A stretch of DNA of 64,000 nucleotides from Kitasatospora arboriphila (GCF_000717275.1 NZ_JNYV01000001.1:496001-560000); one strand, 5' to 3'; shown: positions 16,243-25,736, numbered from the stretch's first letter. Notes: generated by a model not told the origin, from the letters alone. Translations and numbers: made by a program.

Positions 16243-17517
16243 ATGAACGACGACAACTTCGGACCGCCGCCACTGCCCGGTCATGCTCAGCCGGACGCCT
16301 CGCCTTCGGGATACGCCGCGCCGTCGTCTTTCGACCCGCCACCATTGCCGACGCATGACCCACGACCGGCCGCGCCAGAGCAACCGGTACCCGGGCCATC
16401 CGACCCCGATCGAGCCCAGTTCCAGGTCACCGAGCGGACGCGTACCTATCCCTGCGGCACCTGCGGTGCACAGTTGGTGTTCGACCCGGCGTCACAGCAG
16501 TTGCTGTGCCCGAGTTGCGGTCGTTCTCATCAGATCGTGCTGGATCCGAACCGGCGGGTGGTCGAACACGACCTGGCATCCACGATGACCCAGCTGCGCG
16601 GGCTGATCGCCGAGAACTCGGCTGGTCAGACAGTGAGCGAGCGCGAGATCGTCTGCCAGAGTTGTGGCGGCAGAACAACCTTCAGCGGCACCCTGACCGC
16701 CACCCGGTGTCCGTACTGTGCCACCCCGATTCAGCGCGACGACATCCACGACGCCCCCACGCGACTTCCTGTCGACGGCATCCTGCCGTTCCAGGTCGAC
16801 GACAAGCAGGGCCGCGAGGTGATCGAGAAGTGGATCAACAGTCGCTGGTTCGCCCCGACCGAGTTCAAGAAGTACCGCGAGGTGGGTGCGTTCAGCAGCG
16901 TGTACGCCGCCTACTTCACCTACGACGCCGACACCACGACGTCGTATACCGGAATGCGCGGCGACAACTACACGGTGACGGTCGGCAGCGGCGACAATCG
17001 CCGCACCGAGACCCGCACGCGGTGGAGTCACCGTTCCGGTGTCGTAGGGGTCGACTTCGACGACGTGGCCGTTCTGGCGAACACCGGATTCGACACCGAC
17101 AAAGTGCATGAACTCGAACCCTGGCCGACGGCTCAGGCAACACCGTTCACACCGGAGTTCGTCGCCGGCCATCTGTGCCGTACCTACGATCACGACGCGG
17201 ACCAGTGTTTTCCGGTGGCCCAGGCACGGATCGACGCCGGGATCGACCACGCGATCCGTCGCGACATCGGCGGTGACCACCAGCGGATCAACAGCAAGGA
17301 CACCAGGTACAACGCCCTCACGTTCAAGCACGTCCTGCTGCCGATCTGGCTGCTCACCGTGGTCTATGCAGGCGATCCGTTCCAGGTCTTCATCAACGGG
17401 GTGACCGGCGAGGTGCAGGGACAACGTCCGTGGAGCAAGGTGAAGATCGCGTTCGCCGTGCTCGCGGCCCTGATCGTCATCATCGCAGTGGTCGCCACGT
17501 GGGCGGCGCTGCGATGA
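16243..17517 (+). CDS. double zinc-ribbon, C-terminally membrane-anchored protein
   Basis: This 424-residue protein has a Pro-rich N-terminus, then two zinc ribbons: CGTCGAQLVFDPASQQ to CPSCG, and CQSCGGRTTFSG to CPYCA (residues about 70-165). A mixed alpha/beta region follows, with GAFSSVYAAYFTYDADT and FKHVLLPIWLLTVVYAG, and a single C-terminal helix (KIAFAVLAALIVIIAVVATWAAL). It resembles the TFIIB-type zinc-ribbon membrane proteins that accompany YdjI-like SPFH proteins. ATG 16243 lies 2 bases after the SPFH stop; a longer frame to 16135 overlaps the SPFH gene and is rejected. Likely a membrane receptor for the SPFH protein (inference). Confidence 0.8.
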   Translation: MNDDNFGPPPLPGHAQPDASPSGYAAPSSFDPPPLPTHDPRPAAPEQPVPGPSDPDRAQFQVTERTRTYPCGTCGAQLVFDPASQQLLCPSCGRSHQIVLDPNRRVVEHDLASTMTQLRGLIAENSAGQTVSEREIVCQSCGGRTTFSGTLTATRCPYCATPIQRDDIHDAPTRLPVDGILPFQVDDKQGREVIEKWINSRWFAPTEFKKYREVGAFSSVYAAYFTYDADTTTSYTGMRGDNYTVTVGSGDNRRTETRTRWSHRSGVVGVDFDDVAVLANTGFDTDKVHELEPWPTAQATPFTPEFVAGHLCRTYDHDADQCFPVAQARIDAGIDHAIRRDIGGDHQRINSKDTRYNALTFKHVLLPIWLLTVVYAGDPFQVFINGVTGEVQGQRPWSKVKIAFAVLAALIVIIAVVATWAALR

Positions 17518-17539
17518 CCGCATCCGCCGAGAGGCCGTC

Positions 17540-18016
17540 ATGACCACCGCGATCGTGGTCGTTGTCCTGGTCGCGTGCGTCGCCGCCGCGGTGGGTGTGT
17601 TCCTCATGACCCGCCGGATCCGAGACAGCGCGGTGCGCTCGAACGAGATCATTCCCGGCCAGCCCACCAATGCGCCTGCGGCATGGGCAGGTTCGCACGA
17701 CCCGGAAGCGCGGCTGCACCGGCGCATCCGCGATGCGTTGGCCCTCCTCCGCGCCGACCCGAAGCTCGAGTACGACGGCGAACGTATCGACGCCAGGGTC
17801 CGGATCGAGCTGGCCGCAACAGATCTCGACAATTGGCTGATAGCGGTGGCCATGACTCCCCCGCGACTGCGGGAAACCGCGCTTGCTCACGTCGACTCCG
17901 CGGTCACCGAGTTGGAGAACGTGGCGGCCGCATTGTCCGGTGGGGCAACAGTGCAGCACGATCGGGTCGACGAGCTGATCACCAGGATCAGCTCGCCGCC
18001 TGCACTGGGTGCTTGA
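17540..18016 (+). CDS. small membrane-anchored protein, third gene of SPFH cluster
   Basis: This 158-residue protein has one N-terminal transmembrane helix (TTAIVVVVLVACVAAAVGVF) and a soluble, mostly helical remainder with RIELAATDLDNWLIAVAMTP and VDSAVTELENVAAAL. I recognise no family. It starts 22 bases after the zinc-ribbon gene, with GAGAGG upstream, so it is likely co-transcribed. Position suggests a third component of a membrane assembly with the SPFH and zinc-ribbon proteins; nothing in the sequence shows an enzymatic role. Confidence 0.75.
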   Translation: MTTAIVVVVLVACVAAAVGVFLMTRRIRDSAVRSNEIIPGQPTNAPAAWAGSHDPEARLHRRIRDALALLRADPKLEYDGERIDARVRIELAATDLDNWLIAVAMTPPRLRETALAHVDSAVTELENVAAALSGGATVQHDRVDELITRISSPPALGA

Positions 18017-18028
18017 CCTCCCGCGCCG

Positions 18029-18655
18029 TCAGCTCCCGCGTTTGATCCACTCTTCGAGGTGCGGCGACTCGGTACCCACCGCAGTGGAATCACCGTGTCC
18101 GGTGTGCACTTTCGTCCCCGGATCCAACGTGAAGATCTTGGTCCGAATCGACTCGATGATCGTCGGGAAGTCCGAGAACGAGCGACCGGTTGCGCCGGGT
18201 CCGCCCGAGAACAGTGTGTCGCCGCTGAACAGCACCCCGAGTTCTGGTGCGTGAATGCATGACGAACCAGGCGAGTGACCCGGGGTGTTGATCACGATGA
18301 GGTCGGTGCCCGCGACACTGATCTTCTGACCATCGGCCAGTTCCTCCGGAGCGACATCGGCGTGCGTCTGGTCCCACAGCATCCGGTCACCCGGGTGCAT
18401 CTTCATCGGGGCATCAAGCGTGCGCGACAACTCGGGGGCCACCGTGATGTGGTCGTTGTGGCCATGGGTGAGCAGCACGGCCTTGACCGTACGTCCGGCG
18501 ACTGCCTCGATGATCGGCGCTGACGAATGTGCGGCGTCGATGATGACGACCTCGGAATCGTCACCGACGAGCCAGATGTTGTTGTCGACATCCCAGGTAC
18601 CGCCGTCGAGACTGAACGTGCCCGAGGTGACGACGTGATCGACGCGAACGGTCAC
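18029..18655 (-). CDS. metallo-beta-lactamase-fold hydrolase partnered with MscR
   Basis: This 208-residue glyoxalase-II-like hydrolase has the binuclear metal motif [29 protein letters not shown] and a late [11 protein letters not shown]. Its start overlaps the mscR stop by 4 bases (ATGA type), the same pairing as in mycobacteria. By analogy with the glutathione formaldehyde pathway, it may hydrolyse S-formylmycothiol made by the dehydrogenase, releasing formate and mycothiol. That role is inference from linkage. Confidence 0.85.
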   Translation of the reverse strand: MTVRVDHVVTSGTFSLDGGTWDVDNNIWLVGDDSEVVIIDAAHSSAPIIEAVAGRTVKAVLLTHGHNDHITVAPELSRTLDAPMKMHPGDRMLWDQTHADVAPEELADGQKISVAGTDLIVINTPGHSPGSSCIHAPELGVLFSGDTLFSGGPGATGRSFSDFPTIIESIRTKIFTLDPGTKVHTGHGDSTAVGTESPHLEEWIKRGS

Positions 18656-19740
18656 AGGATCACCACCGAACGCAGGACCTCGCCGGCCTCCATCTTGCTG
18701 AACGCGGCTTCAACGTCGTCCAGTCCGACACGCTCGGTGACGAACAGCTCCAGGGGCAACCTGCCCTGCTGGTACAGGTCGACAAGCATCGGGAAGTCAC
18801 GCTCGGGCAGACAATCGCCGTACCAGGACGACTTGAGGGCCCCGCCGCGAGAGAAGAAGTCGACCAGTGGCATCTCCAGGGTCATCTCGGGCGTCGGCAC
18901 ACCGACTAGCACGACGACACCGGCCAGATCGCGCGCATAGAAAGCGGTCTTGTACGTCTCGGGGCGGCCTACCGCATCGATGACCACGTCGGCACCGTTG
19001 CCGTCGGTGATGTCCTGAATGGCGGTGACGACATCGTCGGTCACAGAACCATCGATGGTGTGGGTGGCGCCGAGAGAGGTCGCCCACTCGAGTTTGCGGG
19101 CATCGCGGTCGACCGCGATGATCTTGGTCGCGCCGGCAAGCCTGGCGCCCGCGATGGCGGCATCGCCCACTCCACCGCATCCGATCACCGCGACGCTGTC
19201 TCCGCGGCCGACGCCACCGGTGTTCATCGCGGCTCCGATGCCGGCCATGACACCGCAACCCAGCAAGCCGACCACGGCCGGATCGGCATCGGGGGCGACC
19301 TTGGTGCACTGCCCTTCGTGAACGAGCGTCTTGTCCGCAAACGCACCGATACCGAGTGCGGGGGTCAGCTCGGTGCCGTCTTGCAGGGTCATCGGTTTGC
19401 TCGCGTTGAACGTGTCGAAGCAGTACCAGGGGCGACCACGCTTACAGGCTCGGCACACACCACACACGGCGCGCCAGTTCATTACAACAAAATCGCCGGG
19501 TTCGACATGGGTGACCTGATCACCGATGGTCTCCACGATGCCGGAAGCCTCGTGTCCCAGCAGGAACGGGTAGTCGTCGTTGATGCCCCCCTCGCGGTAG
19601 GCGAGGTCGGTGTGGCACACGCCGCAGGCAAGGATGCGCACCACCACGTCGCGGGGGCCTGGATCGGGGATCGTGATCGTCTCGATCGTGGTCGGGGCCC
19701 CTTTTCCTGCCGAGACCACACCACGCACCTGCTCTGCCAT
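18652..19740 (-). CDS. mscR: S-(hydroxymethyl)mycothiol dehydrogenase / S-nitrosomycothiol reductase MscR
   Basis: This 362-residue zinc-dependent medium-chain alcohol dehydrogenase has catalytic zinc ligands in ACGVCHTD and GHEASG, structural zinc cysteines in [15 protein letters not shown], and a Rossmann NAD site at [14 protein letters not shown]. It is very close to mycobacterial MscR ([26 protein letters not shown]). It oxidises the formaldehyde-mycothiol adduct and reduces S-nitrosomycothiol. ATG 19740 has GAAAGG six bases upstream and gives the family length; a start 6 codons earlier lacks such a site. It is coupled to the downstream hydrolase gene. Confidence 0.92.
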   Translation of the reverse strand: MAEQVRGVVSAGKGAPTTIETITIPDPGPRDVVVRILACGVCHTDLAYREGGINDDYPFLLGHEASGIVETIGDQVTHVEPGDFVVMNWRAVCGVCRACKRGRPWYCFDTFNASKPMTLQDGTELTPALGIGAFADKTLVHEGQCTKVAPDADPAVVGLLGCGVMAGIGAAMNTGGVGRGDSVAVIGCGGVGDAAIAGARLAGATKIIAVDRDARKLEWATSLGATHTIDGSVTDDVVTAIQDITDGNGADVVIDAVGRPETYKTAFYARDLAGVVVLVGVPTPEMTLEMPLVDFFSRGGALKSSWYGDCLPERDFPMLVDLYQQGRLPLELFVTERVGLDDVEAAFSKMEAGEVLRSVVIL

Positions 19741-20000
19741 GATTGCCTTTCGCTGCACTGACCGTGTTTGTAGACGGTCTGACCGCCACGGTCTTCACCC
19801 TAACGTTTGCTTGGTTTTCGCTCACGGCGAACTCGCTGGGGAATTGACACCGTTCGAACTCCGTTGAGAACACTAGTCGCCATTGAGCCCGTGGTCAGGG
19901 CTGACTCTCGGCCAGGGATTGGTTCGAACGGCCGATCATGGGCGACAATGGAGAACACTTATCCACACGACAGCAGGACTGGGCAGCGAGGAGGTTCGCC

Positions 20001-20978
20001 ATGGACGACAAGTCCACGCTCTACGAGCTCGAGTTTCCAGCGCCACAGGTGACCGGCGACGAGGGTGACGGACCGGTACTGGTCCACGCGCTGGAGGGTT
20101 TCGCCGACGCGGGCCACGCGATCAAACTCGCGTCGGACCACTTGCGGCAGAGTCTGGAATCGGAATTGGTGGCGACGTTCTCCACCGACGAACTGATGGA
20201 CTACCGATCGCGCCGCCCTTTGATGACGTTCACCGGTGACCAGTTCACCGACGTGGCGATGCCCGAGTTGACGCTGCATGCCGTGCGCGACAACAACGGC
20301 ACACCGTTCCTGCTGCTCTCCGGCGCCGAGCCGGACCTGCGCTGGGAACGGTTCGTCGCCGCCATCCAGGGATTGTCGGATCGGTTCGGGGTGTCCACCG
20401 TGATCGGTCTCAACGCCATCCCGATGGGGATTCCGCACACCCGGCCGTCCACCATCACCGCGCACGCGAACGACAAGGACCTGATCGCTTCGCTGCCCCG
20501 ATGGGGCTCGGAACTGAAGGTTCCCGCCAGCGCGTCGATGCTGCTCGAACTCCGTCTGGGACAGCACGGTTTGACCACTGCCGGACTCTCCGTCCATGTG
20601 CCGCACTATCTCTCCCAGGCGGAATACCCTGCCGCGTCGCACAAGTTGCTCGAGTCACTCGGCGAGATCACCGGACTGGATCTGCCGACGGCCGCACTGG
20701 CCAACGCGGCGGAGAAGGTCCGCAGCCAGGTCGACGCCGAGGTGTCGGGCAACCAGGAGGTCGAGTCTGTGGTCGCTGCGCTCGAAACGCAGTACGACAC
20801 CTTCAATCAGGCGCAACAGGAGAAGGCATCGCTGTTGGCCGCCGAGGGCGATCTGCCCACCGGCGACGAGCTCGGGGCCGAGCTGGAACGATTCCTCGCC
20901 ACCCAGACCGGGGATGCCGGCAGCGACCGCAACTCAGACGATGATCCGGGCCAGGCGGGCGACGGCACTGCCGGCTGA
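20001..20978 (+). CDS. PAC2 (proteasome assembly chaperone 2)-like protein
   Basis: This 325-residue protein is of the PAC2 family, whose actinobacterial members (M. tuberculosis Rv2714 type) have a known fold but uncertain function. Visible hallmarks are VLVHALEGFADAGHAIKLA, a central FLLLSGAEPDLRWERF and GLNAIPMGIPHTRP, and a C-terminal helical hairpin (AALETQYDTFNQAQQEKASLL). ATG 20001 is supported by GAGGAGG at the right spacing; an in-frame ATG at 19938 is not. The downstream helicase start is 27 bases away, so they may be co-transcribed. Confidence 0.88.
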   Translation: MDDKSTLYELEFPAPQVTGDEGDGPVLVHALEGFADAGHAIKLASDHLRQSLESELVATFSTDELMDYRSRRPLMTFTGDQFTDVAMPELTLHAVRDNNGTPFLLLSGAEPDLRWERFVAAIQGLSDRFGVSTVIGLNAIPMGIPHTRPSTITAHANDKDLIASLPRWGSELKVPASASMLLELRLGQHGLTTAGLSVHVPHYLSQAEYPAASHKLLESLGEITGLDLPTAALANAAEKVRSQVDAEVSGNQEVESVVAALETQYDTFNQAQQEKASLLAAEGDLPTGDELGAELERFLATQTGDAGSDRNSDDDPGQAGDGTAG

Positions 20979-21005
20979 TCGCCGGCGGTGGCCTAACCTG
21001 CATTG

Positions 21006-23510
21006 GTGACACAGTCCGCAGAGGCTCAGCCGCTCGCCTTCCCGAATCCCGGGGACGCGGACCCCGACGGCCTGTACACCGCGTTCGTCGACTGGTGGGC
21101 TGCGCGCGGGATCGAGGTGTACCCCCACCAGGACGAGGCGCTCCTCGAACTCGCCGCCGGGTCGAACGTGATCGTCTCCACCCCCACCGGCTCGGGCAAA
21201 TCGCTCATCGCCAGCGGCGGACTCTATTTCGCTGCCGCACAGGGCCGTCGCGCCTTCTACACGGCGCCGATCAAAGCGCTGGTCAGCGAGAAGTTCTTTG
21301 ACCTCTGCGCCCAGTTCGGCGCCGAGAACGTGGGCATGCTGACCGGGGATGCCTCGGTCAACTCCGGTGCCCCCATCATCTGCGCCACGGCCGAGGTGCT
21401 GGCGAACATCGCCCTGCGAGAAGGCGCTGATGCCTCCATCGGCATCGTGGTGATGGACGAGTTCCACTACTACTCCGAGCCCGACCGTGGCTGGGCGTGG
21501 CAGGTCCCACTGATCGAGCTGACGCAGAGTCAATTCGTCCTGATGTCGGCGACATTGGGCAATGTCGACTTCTTCATCGACGATCTTCGGCGTCGTACCG
21601 GACGTGACACCGCCGACATCACCGGCACCACTCGCCCGGTGCCGCTGGAATATTCGTACTCCACCCGGCCCGTGCACGAGACCATCGAGGAACTGATCGC
21701 CAAAGACCGGGCGCCGGTCTACGTGGTGCACTTCACCCAGGTCTCCGCGATGGAACGCGCACAGTCACTGCTCAGCGCCAACATCTGCAGCCGGTCCGAA
21801 CGTGATGCGATCGCAGCGGAGATCGGCGATTTCCGCTTCAGCACAGGCTTCGGCAAAACCCTGTCGAAGACGGTCCGCGCAGGAATCGGCGTGCATCATG
21901 CCGGCATGTTGCCGCGCTATCGCCGCCTTGTCGAACGCCTTGCCCAGCAAGGGCTTCTGCGCGTTGTGTGCGGGACGGACACCCTGGGTGTCGGCATCAA
22001 CGTGCCGATCCGCACCGTCCTGCTGACCGGGCTGACCAAGTACGACGGCGTGCGTCAGCGCCATCTGCGTGCCCGCGAGTTCCATCAGATCGCCGGGAGG
22101 GCGGGGCGGGCCGGGTACGACGTCCGCGGTTTCGTGGTCGCCCAAGCGCCCGATCACGACGTCGAGAACGCCCGGCTGGTCGCCAAGGCCGGTGACGATC
22201 CGAAGAAGCTGAAGAAGATCCAGCGCAAGAAGGCACCGGAGGGGTTTGTCTCCTGGGGTGAGGCAACATTCGACAAGCTCATCGACGCTCCGCCCGAACC
22301 CTTGCGATCCCGGTTCGGTGTCAGCACGTCCATGTTGCTGGAAGTGATTGCCCGACAGGGCAACTGCTTCACGGCGATGCGTCACCTGCTCGAGGACAAC
22401 CACGAGACCCGGGCCCGTCAGCGCTGGCACATCCTTCGGGCGTTGTCGCTGTATCGATCCCTGGTCAACAGCGGCGTGGTCCGGCGACTCGACGAACCCG
22501 ACGACCTGGGCCGCTACGCCGTGCTGGCTGTCGACCTGCCGAACAATTTTGCCCTGAACAACCCGTTGTCGCCCTTTTCCCTGGCGGCATTCGAGCTGCT
22601 GGACACCGACTCCGACACCTACACCCTCGACCTGATCTCGATTGTCGAGGCGACACTGGAAGATCCGCGTCCGGTGCTGATGGGCCAACAGAAGGTCGCA
22701 AGGGACGCGGCCATCGCGCAGATGAAGGCCGACGGGGTCGAGTACGAGGAGCGGATGGAACTCCTCACAGAGGTGACGTGGCCACGACCGCTGCGCGACT
22801 TCATCTTCGAGGCGTTCGGCACTTACCAGCAGGGTCACCCGTGGGTGATCGACACTCCCCCACGCCCCAAGTCGATACTCCGCGACATGATCGAACAAGG
22901 GATGGACTGGGGCGACCTCATCTCGCGCTATGCACTGGCCCGCAGCGAGGGCGTGGTGCTGCGGTATTTGACGGACGCTTATCGCACCCTGCGGCAGAGT
23001 GTGCCCAATTCGGCACGGACAGACGAACTCGACGACGTGATCGAATGGCTGGGCGAACTGGTTCGCCGGGTGGACTCGAGCCTGCTGGACGAATGGGAGC
23101 AGCTGACACACCCCGACCAGACGATCGCCGACCCGCTGGCGGCCGTGACGCCACCGGGCCGGGCGCCGAACACTCGAGCTACCCGAGTCGAATTGCGCAA
23201 CAACATGTTCCGGTTCGTCAACCTGCTGGCCAACCGGAATTGGACCGCGCTGCATGCTGCCTACCCCGATCTCGACTGGTTCGACGAGACCGCAGAATTC
23301 TTCGACGAGTACGGCGCTCCGGGCGCAGGGCCGGCAGCCAGGAGCCCAGCCTTGTTCTCGGTGGACGCCGACGGGGACGAGTGGGTTGCCCGCCAGGTCC
23401 TCGACGACCCCGACGGTGACCACGGATGGTCGATCGTTGCCCGGTACAGCAAACCCGACACCGCCGAGGACGAGCCCGAGTTGCTCGACCTCCACATCCA
23501 GGCCGGATGA
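21006..23510 (+). CDS. DEAD/DEAH helicase with C-terminal DUF3516
   Basis: This 834-residue Ski2/Lhr-like SF2 helicase has Walker A TPTGSGKSLIASG near residue 58, VVMDEFHYYSEPDRG (DEFH box) near 150, LMSATLGN (motif III), GVGINVPIRTVLLTGL and QIAGRAGRAGYD (motif VI). The C-terminal 400 residues correspond to DUF3516, found in actinobacterial putative RNA helicases. GTG 21006 is preferred over TTG 21003. Possible roles are RNA turnover or ribosome-linked remodelling; no partner gene clarifies this. Confidence 0.88.
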   Translation: MTQSAEAQPLAFPNPGDADPDGLYTAFVDWWAARGIEVYPHQDEALLELAAGSNVIVSTPTGSGKSLIASGGLYFAAAQGRRAFYTAPIKALVSEKFFDLCAQFGAENVGMLTGDASVNSGAPIICATAEVLANIALREGADASIGIVVMDEFHYYSEPDRGWAWQVPLIELTQSQFVLMSATLGNVDFFIDDLRRRTGRDTADITGTTRPVPLEYSYSTRPVHETIEELIAKDRAPVYVVHFTQVSAMERAQSLLSANICSRSERDAIAAEIGDFRFSTGFGKTLSKTVRAGIGVHHAGMLPRYRRLVERLAQQGLLRVVCGTDTLGVGINVPIRTVLLTGLTKYDGVRQRHLRAREFHQIAGRAGRAGYDVRGFVVAQAPDHDVENARLVAKAGDDPKKLKKIQRKKAPEGFVSWGEATFDKLIDAPPEPLRSRFGVSTSMLLEVIARQGNCFTAMRHLLEDNHETRARQRWHILRALSLYRSLVNSGVVRRLDEPDDLGRYAVLAVDLPNNFALNNPLSPFSLAAFELLDTDSDTYTLDLISIVEATLEDPRPVLMGQQKVARDAAIAQMKADGVEYEERMELLTEVTWPRPLRDFIFEAFGTYQQGHPWVIDTPPRPKSILRDMIEQGMDWGDLISRYALARSEGVVLRYLTDAYRTLRQSVPNSARTDELDDVIEWLGELVRRVDSSLLDEWEQLTHPDQTIADPLAAVTPPGRAPNTRATRVELRNNMFRFVNLLANRNWTALHAAYPDLDWFDETAEFFDEYGAPGAGPAARSPALFSVDADGDEWVARQVLDDPDGDHGWSIVARYSKPDTAEDEPELLDLHIQAG

Positions 23511-23514
23511 GCTA

Positions 23515-23543
23515 TTGACAGCACACTGTCATGTTGACAGGAT
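23515..23543 (+). promoter_or_regulatory. candidate promoter of the DJ-1/MarR operon (leaderless start)
   Basis: TTGACA (23515-23520), 17 bases, then CAGGAT (23538-23543) looks like a sigma-70 type -35/-10 pair. The predicted transcript start falls at about 23550, the A of the ATG, so the mRNA could be leaderless. The operator palindromes lie across both elements. Confidence 0.5.
23516..23531. promoter_or_regulatory. operator palindrome 1 (TGACAG-N4-CTGTCA)
   Basis: A perfect 6-bp inverted repeat with a 4-base spacer covers the -35 box of the DJ-1/MarR operon. It is the probable binding site of the MarR protein encoded by the second gene. Confidence 0.6.
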
Positions 23544-23550
23544 GTTGTCA
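23535..23550. promoter_or_regulatory. operator palindrome 2 (TGACA-N6-TGTCA)
   Basis: A second 16-base palindrome starts 19 bases after the first, covers the -10 box and ends at the start codon. Together with palindrome 1 it also forms an internal CTGTCA-N3-TGACAG repeat (23526-23540), giving four alternating half-sites in 35 bases. Confidence 0.6.
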
Positions 23551-24191
23551 TGTCCCCAGATCGCGTGACGTCCGTCGTCCACCTCGCCGTCTACAACACA
23601 CTCGCCGACTGGGAAGCCGGTCACGCTGTCGCGCACATCAACGACCCGGAGCATCAGAAGAGACCCGGTCGCTACCGGATTCGTACGGTGGGCCCCACCA
23701 CCGACTCGGTGACCACTGCGGGCGGCGTGCGCATCGTGCCCGACCTCGCGATCGGTGACCTGGATCCCGATGACAGTGCAATGCTGATCCTCCCCGGAGC
23801 GGGCGCGTGGATGACCGGCGACCTCGGCGACTTCACGAACGCCGCGGCCGCGTTTCTGGCCGCGGGCGTTCCCGTCGCCGCGATCTGCGGCGCAACCGTC
23901 GGGCTGGCCCGAGCCGGGTTGCTCGACGGTCGTCGCCACACCAGCAATGCCTCCGAGGCGTTGTCGTGGACCGGGTACGCGGGTGCAGTCGACTACGTCG
24001 ACGAACCAGCGGTCACCGACACCAGCACGCCCGGCCACCTCATCACCGCCGCCGCCATGCAGCCGGTGGCGTTCGCCCGCGAGATCTTCGCCGAGCTCGA
24101 CCTCTACACCCCCGAGGTCCTTGCGGCCTGGTTCCGGCTCTACAGCGGCGACCCCGCCGGCTATCACGACCTGATGGCCCTTCAGGCATGA
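23550..24191 (+). CDS. DJ-1/PfpI superfamily protein
   Basis: This 213-residue protein has the class I glutamine-amidotransferase-like fold. The strand-turn LILPGAGAWMTGDLGDF is followed by the nucleophile elbow VAAICGATVGLARAGLLDG, where the Cys in AICGAT is the expected reactive residue. Such proteins act as glyoxalases, amidases, isocyanide hydratase-like enzymes or oxidative-stress chaperones; the subtype cannot be fixed here. It overlaps the MarR gene by 4 bases (ATGA), so the pair forms an operon, probably induced by a reactive small molecule. Confidence 0.85.
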   Translation: MSPDRVTSVVHLAVYNTLADWEAGHAVAHINDPEHQKRPGRYRIRTVGPTTDSVTTAGGVRIVPDLAIGDLDPDDSAMLILPGAGAWMTGDLGDFTNAAAAFLAAGVPVAAICGATVGLARAGLLDGRRHTSNASEALSWTGYAGAVDYVDEPAVTDTSTPGHLITAAAMQPVAFAREIFAELDLYTPEVLAAWFRLYSGDPAGYHDLMALQA

Positions 24192-24643
24192 CAGATCCCC
24201 AAGACCTCCTGAGCGATTCGGCCCTCACCACCTTTCGGCTCAACGGTCAGTTCATGTCCGTGGCAGAACAATTGGCCGAGCCTGCCAGGTTGACCGCGAC
24301 CCGTTGGCAAGTGCTCGGTGCGATCCTCGGTGAGCCGTTGACGGTCTCCGACATCGCACGGACGATGGGTATCACGCGACAGAGTGTGCAACGCACCGCC
24401 GATGTTCTTGCTGCACAAGGGCTCGTCGCCTACCACAACAACCCGGCCCACCGTCGGGCCAAGCTCGTGGAGGCCACCGATGCCGGGCGCGATGCCGTGC
24501 GTCGGATCAACCCGGGGCATGCAGCCCTCGCCACGAAGTTGTGTGGCCACCTGGGTGTCGAACGTTGGGAGGCCGCGCTTGCCGGTCTGCGGGACCTGTC
24601 CGCCGCGCTGGAGTCGCTGGCGTCGGCGAAGCCGCCGAGGTGA
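24188..24643 (+). CDS. MarR family transcriptional regulator
   Basis: This 151-residue winged-helix regulator has an N-terminal dimerisation helix, then ATRWQVLGAILGEPLTVSDIARTMGITRQSVQRTADVLAAQGLV (recognition helix around residues 55-80), and a wing YHNNPAHRRAKLVEATDAG. The start ATG 24188 overlaps the DJ-1 stop. It is the natural candidate to bind the palindromes at 23516-23550 and autoregulate the operon. It has one Cys (KLCGHL), so thiol sensing is possible but unproven. Confidence 0.9.
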   Translation: MTDPQDLLSDSALTTFRLNGQFMSVAEQLAEPARLTATRWQVLGAILGEPLTVSDIARTMGITRQSVQRTADVLAAQGLVAYHNNPAHRRAKLVEATDAGRDAVRRINPGHAALATKLCGHLGVERWEAALAGLRDLSAALESLASAKPPR

Positions 24644-24667
24644 ACAGACCCGAACGGCACGCAGCAA

Positions 24668-25624
24668 CTACACGGGGCGCGCAGCACCGGACTGGGTGAC
24701 CAGGTCGGCAATCAGAGTTGCAAGCGTGCGATATTCGGCTTCTCGTCCGCTTGTCACGCGCCACACCAGACCGATGCGACGCCCCGGGCGCGGCGAATCG
24801 AACTGCACCGTTGCCAGTGAACCCCGGGCAGTTTCGGTGCGTTCGGCCGTCGCGGGTATCAACGTGACCCCCAACCCACCTTCTACGCACTGCACAGCCG
24901 TGGCGAGCGACGCCGCCCGTGTGGGGCCCATATCCGGACGTACCCCCGCGAGGCGGCAGACCTCCAGGGCCTGTTCGCGCAGGCAGTGCCCTTCGTCCAG
25001 CAACAACAGCGGAAGATCAGCCAGCGCAGCCGGATTGACCTCACGTGCACCGGCGAGTGGATGGCCCGCCGGCAGAGCGAGGACAAAATCCTCGTCGTAC
25101 ATCGGGATCTCCATCATCCCCGGCACGTCGGACGGCAAGGCGATCATCGCCGCGTCGATCGAATTGTGGCGCAGGGCTTCGAGCAACGGGCCCGTCCGGT
25201 CTTCGACCACCCTCACCGTCAGAGCAGGAACGTGTTCACTCAGTCCGCGCAACACAGTCGGCAAGACATACGGCGCGACGGTCGGGATCAGACCCAGTCG
25301 GAGGGTACCTGTCATCGGCTGGGTGACTCCCGCAGCGGCGTGGGTGAACGAGTCAACGGCGTCAATGGCGGACATGGCCCTGGGCAGCAAGGTATTTCCC
25401 TCGTTCGTCAAGAAGACACGCCGGGTCGACCTCTCGATCAGTTTGACCCCCAGTCCGGCCTCCAGGGCCGCGAGTGCTTGGGACAGCGACGGCTGACTGA
25501 TACCGAGACTGGTTGCCGCAGAGCCAAAATGACGTGTTTCGGCAACGGCCGCAAAAGCCTTGAGTCCGGCGATGGTCGGTTGATAACTTTGATCGGCCAT
25601 ACCTATCAGCTTAGTGCTACTCAT
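24668..25624 (-). CDS. oxyR: LysR-type peroxide regulator OxyR
   Basis: This 318-residue LysR-family activator has an N-terminal helix-turn-helix ([23 protein letters not shown]) and an inducer domain with the redox pair in [17 protein letters not shown]. The two cysteines are spaced like Cys199/Cys208 of E. coli OxyR and should form a disulfide on peroxide exposure. It is divergent from ahpC, its usual target. ATG 25624 has AAGGAAA at good spacing; ATG 25600 ([13 protein letters not shown]) is the alternative closer to mycobacterial OxyR. The gene appears intact. Confidence 0.93.
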   Translation of the reverse strand: MSSTKLIGMADQSYQPTIAGLKAFAAVAETRHFGSAATSLGISQPSLSQALAALEAGLGVKLIERSTRRVFLTNEGNTLLPRAMSAIDAVDSFTHAAAGVTQPMTGTLRLGLIPTVAPYVLPTVLRGLSEHVPALTVRVVEDRTGPLLEALRHNSIDAAMIALPSDVPGMMEIPMYDEDFVLALPAGHPLAGAREVNPAALADLPLLLLDEGHCLREQALEVCRLAGVRPDMGPTRAASLATAVQCVEGGLGVTLIPATAERTETARGSLATVQFDSPRPGRRIGLVWRVTSGREAEYRTLATLIADLVTQSGAARPV

Positions 25625-25736
25625 CACGTTTCCTTTTCGCCCGTACTTGGGCACGATGGTTCAGTGCGTACTGACGCGTCCGCACACATCGAAGATCTGA
25701 AAATCTCGCATCTCTAGTCGAATACCAAGGAGCACC

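Noticed and set aside
19840..19880. SOS-like TCGAAC sequence upstream of the PAC2 gene
   Set aside because: Only the first half-site matches the LexA consensus; the second half fails.
21765..23495. 576-codon open frame opposite the DUF3516 helicase gene
   Set aside because: Antisense shadow with low-complexity Val/Gly/Gln content and no motif; the helicase frame has all expected motifs.
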